DNA of 45,152 nt from Tepidiphilus sp. J10 (GCA_945897955.1 CAMDGQ010000034.1:1-45152), one strand, 5' to 3'; counted from the first letter of the stretch, positions 1-7,167 are shown. Notes: generated by a model from the letters alone, not told the origin. Program-made: numbers and translations.

Positions 1-215
1 TGCCGCAAACGATCCAGCAGCACGTCAAAATCTCCCGCTTCCACCTCGCCCCGGTCATAGGCCGCCAGCCTCCGTTCGCACTCTCCCTGCCAGGCGGACA
101 ACCAGTCCGGGTCGCGCGGCGTGGCCATCTCGTACACCACCTCCGCCAGCATCAGTTGTTCCTCGGCGGATAGTCCCCGAGCCTGCTCGATCAACGTTTC
201 CATACGCGTGTTCAT
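1..215 (-). CDS. Putative addiction-module antitoxin component (3' part outside window)
   Basis: The reading frame starts at ATG 213-215 and is still open at base 1, so only 71 codons are visible. The product begins MNTRMETLIDQARGLSAEE and continues with an acidic helical stretch and the signature WQGECERRLAAYDRGEVEAG. This pattern (helix with LSAEEQLMLAEVVYEM, then ERRLAAYD and a final LLDRLR) fits the putative addiction-module component family of short antitoxins that sit before RelE-like toxins. A purine-rich GAGGAGGG lies 6-13 nt before the ATG. It starts 12 nt after the stop of the methyltransferase remnant and is probably co-transcribed with it. A toxin would be expected just beyond the left edge; this cannot be checked here. 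Confidence 0.7.
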   Translation of the reverse strand, partial: MNTRMETLIEQARGLSAEEQLMLAEVVYEMATPRDPDWLSAWQGECERRLAAYDRGEVEAGDFDVLLDRLR

Positions 216-227
216 CACTCGCCCTCC

Positions 228-761
228 TCAATTCAACACCACGATTTTCAACGGCTCGATGCCCCGGTCGTCAACGATCTTCACAGCGACCTTGCGGTTC
301 TCTCCTGCCGCGAAGGGCAGCGTGGCCGTGCCCTGGAACTGGCCCAGCAGGCTCTCGTCCAGTTCGGTGCGGATGTCCTTGTTCAGCTTCTCCCAGCCTT
401 CGCCGTTGCTGGTCATCGGGAAGAACACCTGGTGCGGGAATAGCGAGCGTTCGCCGTAATCGGTATCCAGCGACCACATCGCGATCTTGTTCTTGCTGCC
501 GGAGACCGGTTCGCCCTTGGCGGTATCGAAATAGTCGAAACCGTTCACCTCCACCTGGTAAAGACCGTCATCAAGTTTGCGCACCTCGACATCCGGCTGG
601 CCCATCAGCCAGAACGACTGGTTGGTGCTGCGCGCCTTCTTCAAATCTTCGGTCAGCAGGTCGGTGTTCGTCTGCGCCTTGATTCCCGGCAGTCTCGCAG
701 AAACGCGGCACGTTCTTCCTGCCTGTCCAGAACCGGTGCAGACAGGTTCTTATGCATCATC
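228..761 (-). pseudogene. C-terminal remnant of a site-specific DNA (adenine) methyltransferase, frameshifted
   Basis: The main frame, 228 to about 700, encodes KAQTNTDLLTEDLKKARSTN, FWLMGQPDVEV, MWSLDTDYGERSLFPHQV and AVKIVDDRGIEPLKIV. I recognise this as the C-terminal region of Mod-type adenine methyltransferases. No catalytic DPPY or AdoMet-binding FxGxG motif is present, so the catalytic part is missing. Upstream, a different frame encodes LDRQEERAAFLR, which normally runs directly into this region. The two frames join near 685-692 if one base is missing. A start at 759-761 (ATG repeated three times, GGAGG about 12 nt upstream) would give a protein of about 170 residues if the shift were a sequencing error. 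The start overlaps the stop of the preceding gene at 750. Family is from memory; the frameshift is seen in the sequence. Confidence 0.6.
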
Positions 762-1079
762 ATGCCGACGTGAATCCTCCTGGTATTCATACATGGCATC
801 CCAGACCCGCATGTAGGCATGATGTCGACGCCGTTCCTTCACCGATGATTTGAAATTCGGGTAGGTGGTTTGCCGGACAGCAACCGCGATACGTTGCGCC
901 ACCTGCTCGCGGTCGATGCGGGCGCGGTACAGGTAGTCGGTACCGCCGCCTTTGCTCACATCGGCATCGGGGAATACCCGTTTGATGTCTTCCGGCTTCC
1001 TGGCCCTGACCAGCAGGGTCGAGCCGTCGCCTCCCTTGTCCACGATGGAGAGAAACGCGTCAGAGAGAAATATCCACAT
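750..1079 (-). CDS. Conserved hypothetical protein (MWIFLSDAFLSIV-type)
   Basis: A 109-residue soluble protein with no signal peptide or membrane segment. It begins MWIFLSDAFLSIVDKGGD and contains LLVRARKPEDIKRVFPDA, a basic central part and YPNFKSSVKERRRHHAYMRVWDAMY. I recall similar short proteins of unknown function in mobile or defence-associated regions, but I cannot assign an activity. The usual family end seems to be near VWDAMY; the tail YEYQEDSRRHDDA looks like an extension. The stop codon lies within the start region of the downstream methyltransferase remnant, so translation of the two is probably coupled. It starts 30 nt after the Nudix gene. Function unknown. Confidence 0.6.
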   Translation of the reverse strand: MWIFLSDAFLSIVDKGGDGSTLLVRARKPEDIKRVFPDADVSKGGGTDYLYRARIDREQVAQRIAVAVRQTTYPNFKSSVKERRRHHAYMRVWDAMYEYQEDSRRHDDA

Positions 1080-1109
1080 TGCTGCTGCCTCCTGATTGAT
1101 TGATCAGCC

Positions 1110-2120
1110 TCATCCTGCCAACGGCACGCCCCAAATCCAGACATCTGCGCCGATGCCGGTGGGTTTGTTGCATGTAGCCTCTTCATGGTTGTACGACCTG
1201 CCTGCTTCATCGGATGCGATGAGGCTACCCGCTGCATCCCCATCCACTTGCAGGCGATCCGTTATTCGGGACCAGCCTAGGGGCGAAAACACTTCTCGCC
1301 GCAAAACATGCAGCAAAGACTGATCCATGGAAAGCCGGGTAGGCCAGATGCCATGGCGCGCGCGGAATTCGTCAATGGTGTAGATGACGCGATGCCCGGA
1401 AGCGAGCTTTCGGCTGCCAGGATTGGCGAAATAGGCGGATTCCACTGCGTCTAGCCACGGCTCATCTGAAAACCAGCCTCGCCACTCGCTTTTGCGTTGC
1501 AACAGAGCAGTGACGAGCGCGTGGTCAACGGGACGATTCAGTTGGCTGACAAGTTTGTCGGCCGGCACCAGGGACACGGCCTGGCTTTCCCATCCCATCC
1601 CGGCCGGACAGCCGGCGACCCGCCGTGCCAGGTAGTAGCGGGTGAAGGTCTGCGAGCGTTTTGAATCCGCAAGGAAGCTGAATGGTTCAACCAACAGACC
1701 GGCTTCTTCGTAGGCTTCCCTGACGGCGGCAATACGCAGGGTTTGCCCCTCCGACCGTCCCTTGGGGAAGGTGCGGGTGTAGCCACCGAATTGGTTGGTC
1801 GGGTGGACGATCCAGACCCGGCCGTCGGGCTCGACGATGACGGCACCGGCCGCTGGCTCCAGCCCCGCCGGGCACTGGTAGGCCGGTTCGTTGAATTCCC
1901 GCGCCTGGCCCAGGTGCGAAAACTCGGCCTCGGAAGCCTGTGCATTTTCCAGGGGGACGGCGTTGAGCACTGACGGGCAAACGCCTGCGGGGATGACATG
2001 AACCATGGCATCCGGATCAAGCCAGTTCTCCGGTGGGCTGGGAATGGTGGGAGCAAGAATCCTGACCTTCATTCCCTGATGGTTGAGTTGCGGGTGGTAT
2101 ATCGAATGGCTTTGCGTCAT
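1110..2120 (-). CDS. Nudix hydrolase domain protein with extra N- and C-terminal regions
   Basis: 336 residues in three parts: about 85 N-terminal residues with no recognised motif, a Nudix domain (about 88-205) and about 130 C-terminal residues. The Nudix box is PKGRSEGQTLRIAAVREAYE followed by EAGLLV. The REAYEEAGL half is canonical and carries the metal-binding glutamates. The first half is one residue shorter than the G-x5-E-x7-REUxEE consensus and has Gln/Thr where the first Glu normally lies. Nudix enzymes cleave nucleoside diphosphates linked to another group; the substrate here is unknown. The C-terminal part (WLDAVESAYFANPGSRKLAS, then HGIWPTRLSMDQSLLHVLRR) is unrecognised. ATG 2120 has only a weak ribosome-binding site; the in-frame ATG at 2072 (MKVRILAPTIPSPPENW) is a plausible start. 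It follows the HD gene by 66 nt on the same strand. Confidence 0.75.
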   Translation of the reverse strand: MTQSHSIYHPQLNHQGMKVRILAPTIPSPPENWLDPDAMVHVIPAGVCPSVLNAVPLENAQASEAEFSHLGQAREFNEPAYQCPAGLEPAAGAVIVEPDGRVWIVHPTNQFGGYTRTFPKGRSEGQTLRIAAVREAYEEAGLLVEPFSFLADSKRSQTFTRYYLARRVAGCPAGMGWESQAVSLVPADKLVSQLNRPVDHALVTALLQRKSEWRGWFSDEPWLDAVESAYFANPGSRKLASGHRVIYTIDEFRARHGIWPTRLSMDQSLLHVLRREVFSPLGWSRITDRLQVDGDAAGSLIASDEAGRSYNHEEATCNKPTGIGADVWIWGVPLAG

Positions 2121-2186
2121 TTATTAGCTGCTCAAGTTGTTATTTCACTTGGGTGACTTCGGCACGGTGGTCTGGTTGATCAAACA

Positions 2187-2765
2187 TCATGCCGTTGCAA
2201 CAAGCTCCTGCATGACTCCAACAGTGCGTGTGACTTCATCCGCCAATCGGCCAGGAAGTTTGGCCTGATATATCTCTGCCAGCGATTGGTAATACCAGAG
2301 CACCTGCTCGCGCGATGCGCTGAAACGTTTGAACACGGCCGAACCGATGGCATGCTGGTCCGAGACAATGGCGCGGGCGTTGTGCAGTTTGTCGCAGGCC
2401 GAAACCAGCAGCACGTCCGGTCCTTCTTGTTGCAGATGCAGGAGATAGCTTGTCTTGCGCTCCTGCCAAGGCGGTTTCGGCGTGGTGTCGGCATCGGTGC
2501 AGGCGCGCACGATACGAGCAACCCGCTCGCCGAATTTTTCCCGGATGACGGGTTCGTTGACGATGCCGCAATCCTCGATCACGTCATGCAACAGGCCGGC
2601 GATGGCCTGGTCTTCGTCGCCGCCATGTTCCAGCACCAGCGCGGAAACCGACATCAGATGAGACACATAGGGGATGCTGGTGTCTTTGCGTACCTGCGCG
2701 GCGTGGGCGGTGGCGGCGAAGGTGAAGGCGTCGGCAAGACGATCGGGATTCACTCCGTTGTTCAT
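2187..2765 (-). CDS. MESH1-like HD-domain hydrolase (small alarmone hydrolase family)
   Basis: 192 residues, a stand-alone HD domain of the RelA/SpoT hydrolase type without a synthetase domain. Visible motifs match the SpoT/MESH1 set: HAAQVRKDTSIPYVSH (His21, RK, His36), GLLHDVIED (His60-Asp61) and ACDKLHNAR (Asp125, Asn129). Family members remove the 3'-pyrophosphate from (p)ppGpp, and some act on NADPH; which applies here is not decidable from sequence. The ATG lies one nucleotide after the TGA of the upstream gene, and an AAGGAGAT ribosome-binding site lies inside that gene's end, so translation is coupled. Together with the Nudix gene downstream it makes two candidate nucleotide-cleaving enzymes in one operon. 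Confidence 0.85.
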   Translation of the reverse strand: MNNGVNPDRLADAFTFAATAHAAQVRKDTSIPYVSHLMSVSALVLEHGGDEDQAIAGLLHDVIEDCGIVNEPVIREKFGERVARIVRACTDADTTPKPPWQERKTSYLLHLQQEGPDVLLVSACDKLHNARAIVSDQHAIGSAVFKRFSASREQVLWYYQSLAEIYQAKLPGRLADEVTRTVGVMQELVATA

Positions 2766-2766
2766 T

Positions 2767-3309
2767 TCATATCTCCTTGGGGTTGAGTTCGTTGTTGTTG
2801 GACAACAGTTTGCGCATGAAGCTTTCGAATGCCGGACGGTCGTCGCCGTAGAGGGTTCGCCAGTTCTCGCGGCGGCGCGTTTCCGCCAATTTGCGCTGGC
2901 GCAATAGGTGCTGTTCCAGCCAGGGTTCGGGATGCTCGCATTCGAGAACGATGTCGAGCAGGGTCGGCCAATCGACTTCGAACTCCTGAAGAAAATAGAC
3001 CGGGGCGCCGTCGATGATCTCCGTTAGATCGGGTTCCGGAGAGTTTGGCAGAACGCCCCAACCATTCGGCACGGCATAGGGACGTGCGTTATCACGCGGC
3101 GCCCAGACGAAATACGCCCATTGCGCGGGGAAGCAAGCGCGCTCGCCCTCCTCGATGACGAAACCGCGTTGGCAAATTTGTATCGTTGCCGCGCACCAGC
3201 AACCAGGCACCCATTCCGGGCAGATATTGAGTATCTCCATGACGACTCCCACTGGCGGCCCGAACAAAATGCCCGGCACCGTTGTTATTGTCATGCCCCG
3301 TTGTCTCAC
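2767..3309 (-). CDS. Hypothetical protein, first gene of the accessory block
   Basis: Up to 180 residues. The longest frame starts with GTG at 3309; ATG at 3294 (MTITTVPGILFGPPVG) is the more natural start. The N-terminal half is unusually rich in Trp and Cys (CPEWVPGCWCAATIQIC, AYFVWAPRDNARPY). The C-terminal half is charged and helical (WLEQHLLRQRKLAETRRREN, then FMRKLLSNN). There is no signal peptide, although a hydrophobic stretch lies near the N terminus. I do not recognise the family. It is separated by one nucleotide from the HD hydrolase gene, so the two products are probably made together. Nothing in the sequence gives a catalytic role. Confidence 0.6.
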   Translation of the reverse strand: MRQRGMTITTVPGILFGPPVGVVMEILNICPEWVPGCWCAATIQICQRGFVIEEGERACFPAQWAYFVWAPRDNARPYAVPNGWGVLPNSPEPDLTEIIDGAPVYFLQEFEVDWPTLLDIVLECEHPEPWLEQHLLRQRKLAETRRRENWRTLYGDDRPAFESFMRKLLSNNNELNPKEI

Positions 3310-3461
3310 AGGGTGAGCCCGGGCGTTCAGCTTCGCCAGGTGGTCCCGCCCATGTCAGCATCATTGCCACCCGGTCAGGCTGGAAGCGGCTTGCCTGCTC
3401 AAACTTCTATGCGGATGCTCGTGGACAAGGCCGGCGCTGCAAGACGAAAACCCAATAAAAA

Positions 3462-3482
3462 AACCCGCACTTGGGCGGGTTT
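3462..3482 (-). terminator. Rho-independent terminator of tRNA-Leu
   Basis: Read on the minus strand, AAACCCGC pairs with GCGGGTTT around a short loop and is followed by an uninterrupted run of seven T. It lies about 25 nt beyond the 3' end of the tRNA gene and would separate the tRNA from the accessory operon downstream. Confidence 0.85.
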
Positions 3483-3506
3483 AGTGGACTGCCTTGGACT
3501 GCTTGT

Positions 3507-3591
3507 TGGTGCCCCGAGCCAGACTCGAACTGGCACGCCTTGCGGCGCGGGATTTTGAATCCCGTGCGTCTACCGATTCCGCCATCGGGGC
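3507..3591 (-). tRNA. tRNA-Leu (anticodon CAA)
   Basis: 85 nt on the minus strand, starting GCCCCGATGGCGGAATCGG and ending in an encoded CCA. The acceptor arms GCCCCGA and TCGGGGC pair. The anticodon stem CGGGA/TCCCG encloses the loop TTCAAAA, giving anticodon CAA (reads UUG). An extended variable arm (GCCGCAAGGCG) and the T-loop TTCGAGT are visible, as expected for a class II leucine tRNA. It is divergent from queA and is followed by a terminator at 3462-3482. Confidence 0.95.
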
Positions 3592-3605
3592 TGGAATGGG
3601 CGGCG

Positions 3606-3635
3606 ATTATGGCTGAAGGCACGCATTGCGGGCAA
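3606..3635 (-). promoter_or_regulatory. Candidate sigma-70 promoter of tRNA-Leu
   Basis: On the minus strand TTGCCC (3630-3635) and CATAAT (3606-3611) are separated by 18 bp. Predicted transcription would start about 8 nt before the mature tRNA. The region overlaps the queA promoter on the other strand. Confidence 0.55.
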
Positions 3636-3637
3636 CG

Positions 3638-3643
3638 TATAAT
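3638..3643 (+). promoter_or_regulatory. -10 element of queA (TATAAT)
   Basis: A consensus TATAAT ends only 10 nt before the queA ATG at 3654. No good -35 is visible at the right spacing. Transcription would start around 3650, leaving almost no leader, and no Shine-Dalgarno sequence precedes the ATG. Confidence 0.6.
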
Positions 3644-3653
3644 CGCCGCCCCC

Positions 3654-4682
3654 ATGAAAACCAGTGACTTTGACTACGACCTGCCCGATGCGCTGATCGC
3701 GCGTTATCCGCTGGCGCGACGCGATGCCAGTCGGCTGTTGCATGTCGATGCGGCTATCTCCGGCTTTACGGATCGGCTGTTCGCCGAGTTGCCGAGTTTT
3801 TTCCGGCCGGGCGATCTGCTGGTGTTCAACGATACCCGCGTGATCAAGGCGCGCCTGCACGGCGAGAAGGCCAGCGGCGGCAAGATCGAGGCGCTGGTGG
3901 AGCGGGTGCTGGGCGAACACGAGGCCCTGTTGTTCATGCGCGCCAGCAAGTCGCCCAAGCCGGGCGCGCAGATTCGTTTTGCCGGTGAGATCGGGTGCCA
4001 AGTCACCGGGCGCGAGGGCGATCTGTTTCGCGTTGCCTTCGATCCGGCGCGGACGGTGTTGGAGTGGCTCGATCAATATGGCGAGATTCCGCTGCCGCCT
4101 TATATCGACCGCGCCGTCGATGCGGACGATGACGCGCGCTATCAGACCGTCTATGCCCGCAATCCCGGCGCTGTGGCTGCTCCCACTGCCGGCCTGCATT
4201 TCGATGAAGCGATGCTGGCGGCAATGCACGCGCTGGGCGTGGAAACCGCGTTCGTGACTTTGCATGTCGGCGCGGGCACGTTTCAGCCGGTGCGTGCCGA
4301 AACGCTGGCTGAACATGTGATGCATACCGAACGCTATGCCATTCCAGCCGAGACGGTCGCGGCGGTGGCAGCGGCGCGGCAACGCGGCGGGCGGATTTGC
4401 GCGGTGGGTACGACGAGCCTGCGCGCACTCGAGTCGGCCGCGCGCTCCGGCGTATTGCAGGCCGGCGAAGGCGAGACGGATTTGTTCATTACGCCGGGTT
4501 ATCGTTTCAATGTGGTGGAACGTCTGCTCACGAATTTCCATTTGCCGAAATCGACGCTGCTGATGCTGGTTTCCGCATTCGGCGGTACGGTGCTGCTGCG
4601 TCAGGCCTATGCGCATGCTGTGGCGCAGCAATATCGTTTCTTCAGCTACGGTGATGCAATGCTGATCGAGCGGCTGGATTGA
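3654..4682 (+). CDS. queA: S-adenosylmethionine:tRNA ribosyltransferase-isomerase QueA
   Basis: 342 residues, the normal QueA length. It transfers and isomerises the ribosyl group of AdoMet onto 7-aminomethyl-7-deazaguanine in tRNA to give epoxyqueuosine, the second-to-last step of queuosine synthesis. Characteristic stretches are [19 protein letters not shown] at the N terminus, [39 protein letters not shown] and [19 protein letters not shown]. The frame is open further upstream across the tRNA gene, but ATG 3654 matches the usual QueA N terminus and follows the TATAAT box. tgt, the preceding pathway enzyme, lies 2.6 kb downstream, separated by rhlE and a DUF192 gene, so the usual queA-tgt pair is interrupted. 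Confidence 0.97.
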   Translation: MKTSDFDYDLPDALIARYPLARRDASRLLHVDAAISGFTDRLFAELPSFFRPGDLLVFNDTRVIKARLHGEKASGGKIEALVERVLGEHEALLFMRASKSPKPGAQIRFAGEIGCQVTGREGDLFRVAFDPARTVLEWLDQYGEIPLPPYIDRAVDADDDARYQTVYARNPGAVAAPTAGLHFDEAMLAAMHALGVETAFVTLHVGAGTFQPVRAETLAEHVMHTERYAIPAETVAAVAAARQRGGRICAVGTTSLRALESAARSGVLQAGEGETDLFITPGYRFNVVERLLTNFHLPKSTLLMLVSAFGGTVLLRQAYAHAVAQQYRFFSYGDAMLIERLD

Positions 4683-5047
4683 TCAAACTCCCGTCCTGGT
4701 ACAAAAGATGCTTTCTATTCAAGGGCTTTTCACTTATAGTGCGCGCCGTTGTGCAATGCAGTAGTTGGCTTCGCGATCTCCTGATCGTTGTTTCATCTAG
4801 CCCACGGGACTGTTTTCACAGCCCCATCGTCCCCGACCTCACCTGATCCTTTCCACGGAATTCGCTTCTGTCGATTCGGCTTCGCGGCATCCGGTTGGCG
4901 CCGATGTTTCGCGAGAATCGATGCGACCGAGACTTTTCGGCGCGAGCGCTTCTGTTTTGCGCCCCGTGTTTTGAACACACATCGGGCGCTGATGTCCTTT
5001 GTCCGCCCACCTTGTTGGGCGGCGGGACGGGTATTGAAAGGATTTAC
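4683..5047 (+). promoter_or_regulatory. Long non-coding leader and promoter region of rhlE
   Basis: 365 bp without a convincing gene. A -10-like TATAGT lies at 4735-4740; transcription from it would give an untranslated leader of about 300 nt. The leader can form a hairpin at 4805-4824 (GGGACTGT/ACAGCCCC-type) and a 7-bp hairpin at 5003-5022 (CCGCCCA/TGGGCGG) about 25 nt before the start codon. Long structured leaders are known for cold-shock DEAD-box helicase genes; that this one is regulatory is an inference. Confidence 0.5.
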
Positions 5048-6646
5048 ATGAGTTTCGCTGATCTGGGTCTGAACCCCATCGTTTTGAAGTGTCTGGAAAC
5101 CACCGGCTATACCGAGCCGACGCAAGTCCAGATGGAAGCCGTGCCCGCCGCGCTGGCCGGTTCCGATTTGCTGGTCTCCAGCCACACCGGCAGCGGCAAG
5201 ACCGCCGCCTTCCTGTTGCCCAGCCTGCACAAGCTGGCTGAACCCTCGCAATTGCCCGGCGTCGGCCCGCGTCTGCTGGTGCTGACCCCGACCCGCGAAC
5301 TGGCCTTGCAGGTGCAGAAGCAGGCTGCCATTTACGGCGCCGGCATCAAGAAGCTGCGCACGGTCTGTCTGGTCGGCGGCGCGCCGTTCGGCCCGCAGTT
5401 CCAGGCCATGCGCTACAACCCGGAAGTGATGATCGCCACCCCCGGCCGTCTGATCGACCACATCGAACGCGGCCGTATCGACTTCTCGCGCCTGGAAGTG
5501 CTGGTGCTGGACGAAGCCGACCGCATGCTGGACATGGGTTTCATCGAAGACATCGAGCACATCGTGTCGAAGACCCCGGAGTCGCGTCAGACCCTGCTGT
5601 TCTCCGCCACGCTGGACGGCATGGTGGGCAAGCTGGCGATGAACATGACCAGGTCGCCGAAGCGCATCGAAGTCGCCACCAGGGAAGAGCACAAAGCCAA
5701 CATCGACCAGCGCCTGCTGTTCACCGACGACGTCGGCCACAAGCGCCGTCTGCTCGACGTGCTGCTGCGCGATGTCGAACTGACCCAGGCGGTGATCTTT
5801 ACCGCCACCAAGATGAGCGCCGACGATCTGTCGGAAAGCCTGCTGGAACAGGGTTTCTCCGCCGCCGCGCTGCATGGCGACATGCCGCAGCACAAGCGCA
5901 ACCGCACTTTGCAGCGTTTGCGTGATGGCCAGGTCAAGTTCCTGGTGGCGACCGACGTTGCCGCGCGCGGCATCGACGTTGCCGGCATCAGCCACGTCAT
6001 CAACTTCGACGCGCCGCGCGCGGCCGAAGACTATGTGCATCGCATCGGCCGTACCGGCCGTGCCGGTCGCACCGGTATCGCGGTGACCTTCATCGCCGGC
6101 CGCGAGCGCGGTCTGGTGCGTGATATCGAGCGCTATACCGGCCAGGCCGTGCGCGTTGACGTAATTCCCGGCCATGAGCCGCAAGCGCGCCCCGAGCGCA
6201 GCTTTGCCGGCAAGCCGCGTTCCGGCGGCGGCAAGGACTGGGGCAACAAGCCGCGTTCGAGCAGCGGCGGCTACCAGGGACGAGGCGGCAGCTGGGCCGG
6301 TCAGAATGGTGGCCAGAACGGCGGTCAGAACGCCGGCTCGGGTCAAGGCTATGCCGGCGCCCGCGCACGTTCCGAAGACAGTCGCGGCAATGCTTACGGC
6401 GCCCCGGCGGGAGCCGGCAATGCAGGCAACGGTGGCGGCTGGCAGGGTCGTTCAGACTCTCGCCCGGCATGGAACAAGCCGGATGCCCGTCCCGTGTCGG
6501 CCAAGCCGGCGCATTCGTGGGATCGCCCGGAAAAGACCAGCTCCTGGACCAAGCCGGAAGTTCGCCCGGCCTACAAGGGCGCGCACAGTCAGAATGACGA
6601 TCATCGTCCGGCCGCCGCCAAGCCGCGCGGACGTCAGAGCTGGTAA
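5048..6646 (+). CDS. rhlE: ATP-dependent DEAD-box RNA helicase, RhlE type
   Basis: 532 residues. The helicase core has the expected motifs in order: Q motif near 24-27 (EPTQ), HTGSGKT 46-52, PTRELALQ 81-88, TPGR 131-134, DEAD 155-158, SAT 186-188, ARGID 306-310 and HRIGRTGR 331-338. From about residue 377 the protein is a 155-residue tail rich in Gly, Ser, Arg, Asn, Gln and Lys, including repeated GGQN units and later WxKP units; it should be disordered and bind RNA. RhlE-type enzymes remodel RNA in ribosome assembly and RNA decay. The start is ATG 5048 with GAAAGGA 7 nt upstream, matching the conserved MSFADLGL beginning; the frame is open further up but that part is non-coding leader. The gene ends before a hairpin at 6681-6711. 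Confidence 0.95.
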   Translation: MSFADLGLNPIVLKCLETTGYTEPTQVQMEAVPAALAGSDLLVSSHTGSGKTAAFLLPSLHKLAEPSQLPGVGPRLLVLTPTRELALQVQKQAAIYGAGIKKLRTVCLVGGAPFGPQFQAMRYNPEVMIATPGRLIDHIERGRIDFSRLEVLVLDEADRMLDMGFIEDIEHIVSKTPESRQTLLFSATLDGMVGKLAMNMTRSPKRIEVATREEHKANIDQRLLFTDDVGHKRRLLDVLLRDVELTQAVIFTATKMSADDLSESLLEQGFSAAALHGDMPQHKRNRTLQRLRDGQVKFLVATDVAARGIDVAGISHVINFDAPRAAEDYVHRIGRTGRAGRTGIAVTFIAGRERGLVRDIERYTGQAVRVDVIPGHEPQARPERSFAGKPRSGGGKDWGNKPRSSSGGYQGRGGSWAGQNGGQNGGQNAGSGQGYAGARARSEDSRGNAYGAPAGAGNAGNGGGWQGRSDSRPAWNKPDARPVSAKPAHSWDRPEKTSSWTKPEVRPAYKGAHSQNDDHRPAAAKPRGRQSW

Positions 6647-6680
6647 GTCCGAGAGCTCTGGTCTGACAGACCCGCAGTGA

Positions 6681-6711
6681 TGAACTGGCGCCCTGAACGG
6701 GCGCCAGTTCA
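6681..6711. terminator. Bidirectional hairpin between rhlE and the convergent DUF192 gene
   Basis: TGAACTGGCGCCC (6681-6693) and its exact complement (6699-6711) form a 13-bp perfect stem with loop TGAAC. It is followed on the plus strand by ATTTCC rather than a full T run. The right arm contains the stop codon of the minus-strand gene at 6709-6711, so one hairpin can serve both convergent genes. Confidence 0.75.
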
Positions 6712-7167
6712 TTTCCGGGGTTGCGGCTCGCAGGTCCAGCGCACAGGATCGCTCGCCTTGCCGGTGAACTCGCCGGCATTGACTTCCAGCACATATGAAA
6801 CCGGACCGGGCGGCAGATGGATCGGACAGGGCATTGCGGTGCATGGTTGCAGGGTCATGCTGCCAAGCACCTTGCGCCCGGGGCTGACCCAGATCAGGTC
6901 GATGGGGAAACTCATGTCTCTCATCCAGAAGCCATGTTTGCCCGGCGAGGGGAACACAAACCACATGCCCTTTTCCGCTGCAAGCGATTCGCGGCCGGAT
7001 AGACCGCGTTCTCGTTCCCGCAAGTTGGCGGCGATATCTATATGGAAGGTCTGCGCGCCTACTTCGATCTGTCGCGCCAGCGCCGGGGTGCAGGCTTCAC
7101 CGGCTTGCGCGGGGGGCGGCATTACCGCGCAGAGGCATGCAACAACTAAAGCCAGCGGCGCGCGCAT
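6709..7167 (-). CDS. DUF192 family exported protein
   Basis: From ATG 7167 the product has 152 residues, beginning with a signal peptide (MRAPLALVVACLCAVMPPP, cleavage after AQA) followed by a DUF192 domain. Domain marks are ERGLSGRESLAAEKGMWFVF and HGFWMRDMSFPIDLIWV, and then a Cys pair (QPCTAMPC) that could form a disulfide in the periplasm. The family is widespread and of unknown function. The frame is open to 7245, but that would leave only 19 bp before tgt on the other strand and would hide the signal peptide, so 7167 is preferred; no strong ribosome-binding site is visible for either start. It is convergent with rhlE and shares its terminator hairpin. Confidence 0.8.
   Translation of the reverse strand: MRAPLALVVACLCAVMPPPAQAGEACTPALARQIEVGAQTFHIDIAANLRERERGLSGRESLAAEKGMWFVFPSPGKHGFWMRDMSFPIDLIWVSPGRKVLGSMTLQPCTAMPCPIHLPPGPVSYVLEVNAGEFTGKASDPVRWTCEPQPRK

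Noticed and set aside
1..3460. Duplicate of the tRNA-Leu 3' end as an attachment site
   Set aside because: Read through on both strands; no copy of the acceptor/T-arm sequence seen inside the window.
4793..6346. Long open frame antisense to rhlE (517 codons)
   Set aside because: It mirrors the codon bias of the GC-rich rhlE gene, has His/Gln/Arg-rich low-quality sequence with no domain, and spans the leader as well.
6300..6360. Tandem GGTGGCCAGAACGG-like repeats, considered as a VNTR
   Set aside because: They encode the GGQN repeats of the RhlE tail in frame and are explained by the protein.
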